Below are positions 59,933 through 64,000 of a stretch of DNA of 64,000 nucleotides, piece by piece. Position numbers and translations under genes: made by a program. Each line of letters begins with the position of its first letter. Positions within the stretch are counted from its first letter, which is position 1. Under the pieces are notes generated by a model. That model was not told where the DNA came from and searched no databases. It worked only from the letters and a program-made list of their open reading frames with translations. Source of the DNA: Bradyrhizobium sp. AUGA SZCCT0283 (lineage in GTDB: Bacteria > Pseudomonadota > Alphaproteobacteria > Rhizobiales > Xanthobacteraceae); the NCBI RefSeq assembly GCF_018130385.1, contig NZ_JAFCLU010000020.1, forward strand, positions 90,267-154,266. The letters are read 5' to 3'.

Positions 59933-60358
59933 ATGGACACGACAGGTCGCGGCGTACTGGATACCCCGCAAGTGCGGGGTATGACCATCTCTTATGCGGC
60001 AATGCTACTCCTCCTCGCGATCCTCATCCCGCTCTCGCCTGCGTTCGCCGAGCCGTGCAACAAGCCGGCAGCACGCTCCAAGATTGCCGAGACGCTCCCG
60101 CTCGCCTCGGAGCAGCGGCCGGTCAATATCACCTTCCGCACCCACGCCGATGGCGTGAAACTGTCCCTTGGCCTCAAATCGAAATATCCCGACGATATGA
60201 CCATCATTCTGCAGCATGACTTCGAGCAGTTGAACATCAAGGACGACCGCTTCGAGGTCTTGCTGCGACTCATGGGGAATCGGGAACGACTCACCGTGCC
60301 CTTCAATGCCATCAAGGCATTCTGGGATAAATCCGATCTGAAGTGCTCCGACGGCTGA
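59933..60358 (+). CDS. SspB-like domain protein with signal peptide (predicted exported)
   Basis: 141 residues from ATG at 59933; ATG at 59981 is an alternative start at residue 17 but sits inside a hairpin. Residues 17-39 form a Sec-type signal peptide with SPAFA^EP. Residues about 64-136 (VNITFRTHADGVKLSL, KYPDDMTIILQHDFEQL, RFEVLLRLMGNRERLTVPFNAIKAFWD) align with the SspB fold, the ClpXP adaptor that normally acts in the cytoplasm. Two Cys (42 and 138) could form a disulfide outside. The usual SspB N-terminus and C-terminal ClpX-binding tail are absent. Confidence 0.75.
   Translation: MDTTGRGVLDTPQVRGMTISYAAMLLLLAILIPLSPAFAEPCNKPAARSKIAETLPLASEQRPVNITFRTHADGVKLSLGLKSKYPDDMTIILQHDFEQLNIKDDRFEVLLRLMGNRERLTVPFNAIKAFWDKSDLKCSDG
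59961..59982 (+). promoter_or_regulatory. Hairpin over the alternative start codon of the SspB-like gene
   Basis: ATACCCCGC-AAGT-GCGGGGTAT, 9-bp perfect stem whose right arm includes the first two bases of the ATG at 59981. It could restrict initiation there. Confidence 0.5.
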
Positions 60359-60362
60359 TGCC

Positions 60363-61181
60363 TCACTCCGGTGTCGCGCGCCGGATCAGGGCGCAGAGCC
60401 CCGTCATGCGCGCGATCGGATGTTCGACGAACAGCCGGCAGGAAGCGAGCGCGCCCTTCAGCGTATCCGGCGGTGTGGCAGGTTTCAGTTGCGACGCGAG
60501 AACAGCGCCATGGGCATACCCAAGCGCGCGATTCGAAAGCGTCAGCGCATTCAGCCGGCCTTCCCGCTGCAGCGGTGCCAGCATGGTTCGGACCAGCGCC
60601 AGGTATGCCGGCCAATACGCCAGGTGCCGGTACATGCTCGCGATCAACTGCGGCTCGGTGTCTTCGCCGAACGCGTTCAATTCCTCAACCAGCGCAGCCA
60701 CCTCCGGGTCCAACGCATCCATCGGGGGCAACTCCGGAATTTTGGCGCCGGACGGCTTTGGCGCGGTGCCGGCAGGCTTCACCGCATCCGCCGACCGCGA
60801 TTCGTAATGCGCGAGGAGCGCGGACAACACGACGAGCGCCAGCGCGTTGGTATATTGATAGCTGTCGAGCACCTCACGAATGAGCGCGCGTTCGGTCTCG
60901 TCCACGCCGGCGGCAAGCAAGGTGTCGGTGGAGAAGCCGGGCCAATCCGGCAGCACAATCGTTTGCCTTACGGCTTCGGCATGCAATGGGGCGTCGCCGA
61001 GATAGAGCGGACGGACAGTGGACCACGTCCATTCCAGCGCGCCCGGCATGGTTGCGAGGTTGCGCCAGATCAGGTTGACCACGCTGGTGCCAAGAACTTT
61101 TCGAATGTCGGCATATATGTCGGCGATTTCACCTCTCGCTTCGGATTCGAGAACCGACGGAACGCTCTCCTGGCCTTGCAT
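60363..61181 (-). CDS. DehI-family (haloacid dehalogenase-like) helical protein
   Basis: 272 residues from ATG at 61181, preceded by GGGAAGAG; a longer frame reads through the repeat at 61206-61283 and is rejected. Sequence VPSVLESEARGEIADIYADIRKVLGTSVVNLIWRNLATMPGALEWTW (in parts) matches the DehI-type all-helical family, which contains the group I 2-haloacid dehalogenases. Most such genes in Bradyrhizobium are untested. Convergent with the SspB-like gene. Confidence 0.85.
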   Translation of the reverse strand: MQGQESVPSVLESEARGEIADIYADIRKVLGTSVVNLIWRNLATMPGALEWTWSTVRPLYLGDAPLHAEAVRQTIVLPDWPGFSTDTLLAAGVDETERALIREVLDSYQYTNALALVVLSALLAHYESRSADAVKPAGTAPKPSGAKIPELPPMDALDPEVAALVEELNAFGEDTEPQLIASMYRHLAYWPAYLALVRTMLAPLQREGRLNALTLSNRALGYAHGAVLASQLKPATPPDTLKGALASCRLFVEHPIARMTGLCALIRRATPE

Positions 61182-61205
61182 GAACTCTTCCCGGGATCCA
61201 GCACC

Positions 61206-61283
61206 GTAGCCCGGATGAGCGAAGCGATATCCGGGAACGAACTCGACACTGAGCCCGGATGTCGCTTCGCTCATCCGGGCTAC
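61206..61283. repeat. Dispersed palindrome, GTAGCCCGGATGAGCGAAGCGA family, intact
   Basis: Exact 22-bp inverted arms at 61206-61227 and 61262-61283. Intact member of the family also at 5347-5421 and 30207-30287. Confidence 0.85.
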
Positions 61284-61304
61284 AAGGCTAATCCACCCTA
61301 TAAT

Positions 61305-62090
61305 TTAAGCGAACGTCGCCGCCACCGTCCCCAACCCATCCAGCTCCATCTTCACGGCATCACCCGCATTGAGCCACACGGTTTTTACGAGACTGCCCGT
61401 GAGCACGATCTGCCCGGCATGCAGTCCCTTGCCCTCTTCGGCGAGATGATTGGCGAGCCAGGCCAGCGCGTTGTGGGGATGGCCGAGCACGTCGGCGCCG
61501 GTGCCGTTGCCGGCTTCCTTGCCGTTGACGATGGCGCGGCCCTTGACCGTGAGCAGGTCCGGCGCCTTGGTGCGCGCCACCGCCTTGCCGAGCACGCAGC
61601 CGGCGGCGAAGAAATCATCGGCAACGAGCGTCGGTGCGCCCATCGTCTCCCATTTGACGTAACGGTCGTCGACGATCTCGATCGCGGGGTGATAGGCCTC
61701 GATCGCCTCCATCATCCACTCTGCGGTGAACGGGGCTTCCGACGGCGCAAGATTGCGCGCCAGCCGCACCGCGATCTCGCATTCGACGCCGACACGGACA
61801 TAGTCGCCGAAGCGCAGCCTGGCGCCGCTGTCGTGGACCCCCTTGGCAAACACGCCGCCGGCGCAGGGATGGGGGATGTCGAGATATTGCTGCATCACCG
61901 CGCTGGTGCAGCCGATCTTGTAGCCGACCAGGCTGCCTGTTTGCGGCAGCAGCAGGTCGTGGACCGCGCGTTGAATGCGATAGCCTTCCGCCTCATCGCC
62001 TGGCGCGAGCTCAACGGGAAGCGAGGCCAGCGGCGTGCGGTTGCGGCGGGCAGTAGCGATGGTCTGTGCGGCCGCGAGAATGTTGTCCAT
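61305..62090 (-). CDS. 2-keto-4-pentenoate hydratase family protein
   Basis: 261 residues from ATG at 62090. FAH-superfamily fold with GYKIGCTSAVMQQYLDIPHPCAGGVFAKGV (in parts), VECEIAVRLARNL (metal-binding Glu pair), AIEIVDDRYVKW and GQIVLTGSLVKTVWLNAGDAV. The family hydrates 2-oxopent-4-enoate in aromatic meta-cleavage; no other such genes are nearby, so the substrate is uncertain. Confidence 0.9.
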   Translation of the reverse strand: MDNILAAAQTIATARRNRTPLASLPVELAPGDEAEGYRIQRAVHDLLLPQTGSLVGYKIGCTSAVMQQYLDIPHPCAGGVFAKGVHDSGARLRFGDYVRVGVECEIAVRLARNLAPSEAPFTAEWMMEAIEAYHPAIEIVDDRYVKWETMGAPTLVADDFFAAGCVLGKAVARTKAPDLLTVKGRAIVNGKEAGNGTGADVLGHPHNALAWLANHLAEEGKGLHAGQIVLTGSLVKTVWLNAGDAVKMELDGLGTVAATFA

Positions 62091-62156
62091 CAGCGGCGGC
62101 CTTCTCGTTTGCAGCCTGCAGCGCTGACCGCACGCGGTCACACATCAGGCATTGCC

Positions 62157-62567
62157 CTACTCGTCGCGATAAACCTTCTCGCGCTTCTCGTGACGTTCCT
62201 GCGCTTCCACCGACAGCGTTGCAATCGGACGGGCCTCCAGCCGCTTGAGCGAGATCGGCTCGCCGGTCTCCTCGCAATAGCCGTAGGTGTTGTCCTCGAT
62301 GCGTTGCAGCGCGGCGTCGATCTTGGAGATCAATTTGCGCTGGCGGTCGCGGGCGCGCAGTTCGATGGCGCGATCGGTTTCGGAAGAGGCGCGATCAGCG
62401 AGATCCGGATGATTGACGTTCTCTTCCTGGAGCGTCTGCAGGGTGATCTTCGATTCCCTCAGGATCTCGTCCTTCCACGCCAGCAGCTTGGCGCGAAAAT
62501 AGTCGCGCTGGCGGTCGTTCATGAAAGGCTCTTTTTCGGAGGGTCGATAATTCTTCAACTTTTCCAA
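62157..62567 (-). CDS. dksA: DksA, RNA polymerase-binding transcription factor
   Basis: 136 residues from a proposed TTG start at 62567, since KLKNYRPSEKEPFM before the first ATG (62522) is conserved in alphaproteobacterial DksA. The coiled coil covers about 30-90. The zinc-finger region (YGYCEETGEPISLKRLEARP) has one Cys only, the reduced form typical of this group. DksA works with ppGpp to adjust transcription initiation. Confidence 0.9.
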   Translation of the reverse strand: MEKLKNYRPSEKEPFMNDRQRDYFRAKLLAWKDEILRESKITLQTLQEENVNHPDLADRASSETDRAIELRARDRQRKLISKIDAALQRIEDNTYGYCEETGEPISLKRLEARPIATLSVEAQERHEKREKVYRDE

Positions 62568-62722
62568 GGTCAGCCCATCTTCACGTGCAAGGCGGGGCGG
62601 AAAATTGTCCGTCCGCGCGCGCCTTATATAGCGGCGGGTTGTGACAGACAATATAGACTGCCCCCTTGGGGGGGCCGCCCCCAAGACCTTGCACAGGCAA
62701 AACTATCGGGGCGGCCTGTCCT

Positions 62723-63334
62723 TTAGTAACCGACCGTGAAGCGCTGGCGGATATGGGCCGGGCGTTCGATCTCGTCGGCGAGTGCAACTGCGAAGTCCTC
62801 GAAGGAAATCGTGCTTTTGCCGTCGGCAGCGGTCAAAAGCTGGTCGGTCCCGAGGCGGAACTTGCCGGTTCGCTCCCCTGCCACAAACAGGGCCGAGGGG
62901 GACAGGAAGGTCCAGTTGAGTTCCTTCTCGGCCCGGAGCAGGTCGAGGAAGGCGGCGCCCTTCTCGGCTTCCGCCTTGTATGCCACGGGAAAGCCCGGGG
63001 TGGTGACCAGCCGGACGCCCGGGGCCACTTCGAGGCTGCCGGCGCCGCCGACGACAAGGTAGCGACCCACCTTCGATTCCTTGGCGGCCCCGATCAGCTT
63101 GACCGGGTCGCTGGCCAGAAAATGAACCGAGCTGATCGCGGCGTCGTGGCCGGCGAGCAGCCGGGCAAGGCCGGCCTGGTCCATGACGTCACCCTTGGTC
63201 GGCGTGACATTGGCTTGCGAGGCGATCTTTTCGGGATGGCGGGCGATGGCGGTCACGCTGTGGCCGCGGCGGGCGAGTTCGGCTGTGATGCGCGAACCGG
63301 CGTTGCCGGACGCGCCGATAACGGCGATTTTCAT
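62723..63334 (-). CDS. NAD(P)-binding oxidoreductase, atypical SDR (NmrA-like)
   Basis: 203 residues. MKIAVIGASGNAGSRI is a GxxGxxG Rossmann motif. Later AAISSVHFLAS and VGRYLVVGGAGSLEV and NWTFLSPSALF fit the atypical SDR family (YwnB/NmrA-like). Divergent from an HxlR regulator with a 114-bp gap, which likely controls it. Confidence 0.9.
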   Translation of the reverse strand: MKIAVIGASGNAGSRITAELARRGHSVTAIARHPEKIASQANVTPTKGDVMDQAGLARLLAGHDAAISSVHFLASDPVKLIGAAKESKVGRYLVVGGAGSLEVAPGVRLVTTPGFPVAYKAEAEKGAAFLDLLRAEKELNWTFLSPSALFVAGERTGKFRLGTDQLLTAADGKSTISFEDFAVALADEIERPAHIRQRFTVGY

Positions 63335-63448
63335 GGAGGGCTCCCTTGCGATACGCGAATGTGGTATCCAATAGTGACTAGATAGCGAAAAGGTTGTAAG
63401 TGTGAAGAGAGCACTTTTGGGTCACCTGATTACGCCGGAGTAACCGCC

Positions 63449-63838
63449 GTGAAAGCCGCCAATTCAAAAACCCCGAACGCCTATTCGGCCGATTGTCCGA
63501 CGCGCCAGATCCTCGATCGCGTCGGCGACAAATGGGCGGTGTTAATCCTGCTTCTCGTGCGCGACGAGCCGATGCGTTTCAATGCGTTACGGCGCACCAT
63601 TGAAGGCATCTCGCAGAAGATGCTGAGCCAGGTTCTCAAATCGCTTGAACGCGACGGGCTGATCCGGCGACGCGTGATCGCAACCGTCCCTGTCACGGTG
63701 GAGTATTCGATCACGCCGCTCGGCACGACGCTCGCCGGCGCGGTCGATCCGTTGCGGGAGTGGGCGGAGCAGAACCTGAAGGAGGTGTTGAACGCGCAGC
63801 GCCGTTACGACGCGGCGCGCAATTCGATAGCGGCGTGA
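63449..63838 (+). CDS. HxlR family regulator
   Basis: 129 residues from GTG at 63449. HxlR winged helix: SADCPTRQILDRVGDKWAVLIL (N-terminal Cys typical), RFNALRRTIEGISQKMLSQVLKSLERDGLI, VEYSITPLGTTL, in parts. The single Cys may sense electrophiles or oxidants. Probably represses the divergent SDR gene. Confidence 0.92.
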   Translation: MKAANSKTPNAYSADCPTRQILDRVGDKWAVLILLLVRDEPMRFNALRRTIEGISQKMLSQVLKSLERDGLIRRRVIATVPVTVEYSITPLGTTLAGAVDPLREWAEQNLKEVLNAQRRYDAARNSIAA

Positions 63839-63850
63839 CTCAACCACCCC

Positions 63851-63929
63851 TGTCATGCCCCGCTTCAAGCGGGGCATCCAGTACGCCGCGGCCTCTCGGT
63901 CGAGCGCGAGCGCCGCTGGAATACTGGGC
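63851..63929. repeat. Dispersed repeat with hairpin after HxlR gene
   Basis: ATGCCCCGCTT-C-AAGCGGGGCAT (63855-63877, perfect) begins the element; GCGAGCGCCGCTGGAATACTGGG ends it. It could act as a terminator. The last 70 bases of the window show no recognisable gene start with a ribosome site. Confidence 0.65.
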
Positions 63930-64000
63930 GGATTCAACCGGTCGTCGCAACACTTCATGTATGGCTCACTCGGAGAAATTCGTCGAGAGTTTCCGCTGGT

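Noticed and set aside
63957..64000. Possible gene start at the right edge
   Set aside because: ATG without ribosome site directly after a dispersed repeat, and only 14 codons visible.
1..64000. tRNA, rRNA, prophage or complete insertion sequence
   Set aside because: No T-loop-like GGTTCRA strings in a cloverleaf context, no transposase or integrase frames were recognised.

Overview
The window is high-GC alphaproteobacterial chromosome, most likely Bradyrhizobium or a close Nitrobacteraceae relative. Pointers are the gene content (CckA, alphaproteobacterial DksA, DUF3551, DUF3606, DUF6522, DUF6468, PflI/MotE-type flagellar genes), CtrA-type sites and the intergenic palindromes of the kind scattered through Bradyrhizobium genomes. 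No rRNA, tRNA, CRISPR array, phage or complete insertion sequence was seen. Nearly all genes share the same base composition, so the segment looks like resident chromosome with mild decoration by dispersed repeats.

Layout. 0-5.3 kb: end of a Gly/Asn-rich protein, a CHASE2-PAS-GGDEF-EAL c-di-GMP protein, and a coupled GNAT acyltransferase/cupin pair. 5.6-13.6 kb: a Tat-exported vanadium haloperoxidase-like protein lacking one catalytic His, NIPSNAP, FrnE-type DsbA, thioesterase, a DUF4242-adenylate cyclase fusion and two paralogous XRE regulators around an NTF2-like gene. 13.7-17.9 kb: small membrane proteins, a nitric-oxide-type module (group III truncated haemoglobin, 44-aa membrane protein, Rrf2 regulator, DUF6522), a SET-domain methyltransferase and secreted proteins. 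18-22.1 kb: a TetR regulator, a carotenoid oxygenase, a MAPEG protein and two membrane proteins; two promoters here carry the same twin operator. 22.2-34.9 kb: mixed housekeeping and stress genes (class I fumarase, DUF429, GFA, GST, DUF3606, lectin-like, Tim44-like) ending in the cell-cycle kinase CckA.

35.1-57.6 kb is the flagellar region: flgB-flgC-fliE-fliQ-fliR-flhB (minus), fliO-fliP (plus) followed by a diguanylate cyclase, then fliL-fliM-DUF6468(PflI-like)-motE (minus) and flgF-flgG-flgA-flgH (plus). Inserted between the blocks are a copper-binding-like protein, an FAD-linked dehydrogenase, small proteins and a 1260-residue secreted beta/TPR protein. A perfect CtrA-type box (TTAA-N7-TTAA) lies before flgB and another before the 1260-residue gene; a sigma-54 type promoter (GG-N10-GC) lies before flgF. 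This fits a CckA-CtrA-sigma54 hierarchy of the Caulobacter type.

57.7-64 kb: DUF3551, PRC-barrel (possible EcfG promoter), a 26-aa membrane peptide, about 1 kb of repeat-rich non-coding DNA, a protein with an SspB-like domain behind a secretory signal peptide, a DehI-family protein, a 2-keto-4-pentenoate hydratase, DksA, and a divergent NAD(P)-binding/HxlR pair. The best candidates for something undescribed are the exported SspB-like protein, the CtrA-boxed giant TPR protein beside the flagellar stator genes, and the TetR twin-operator regulon.
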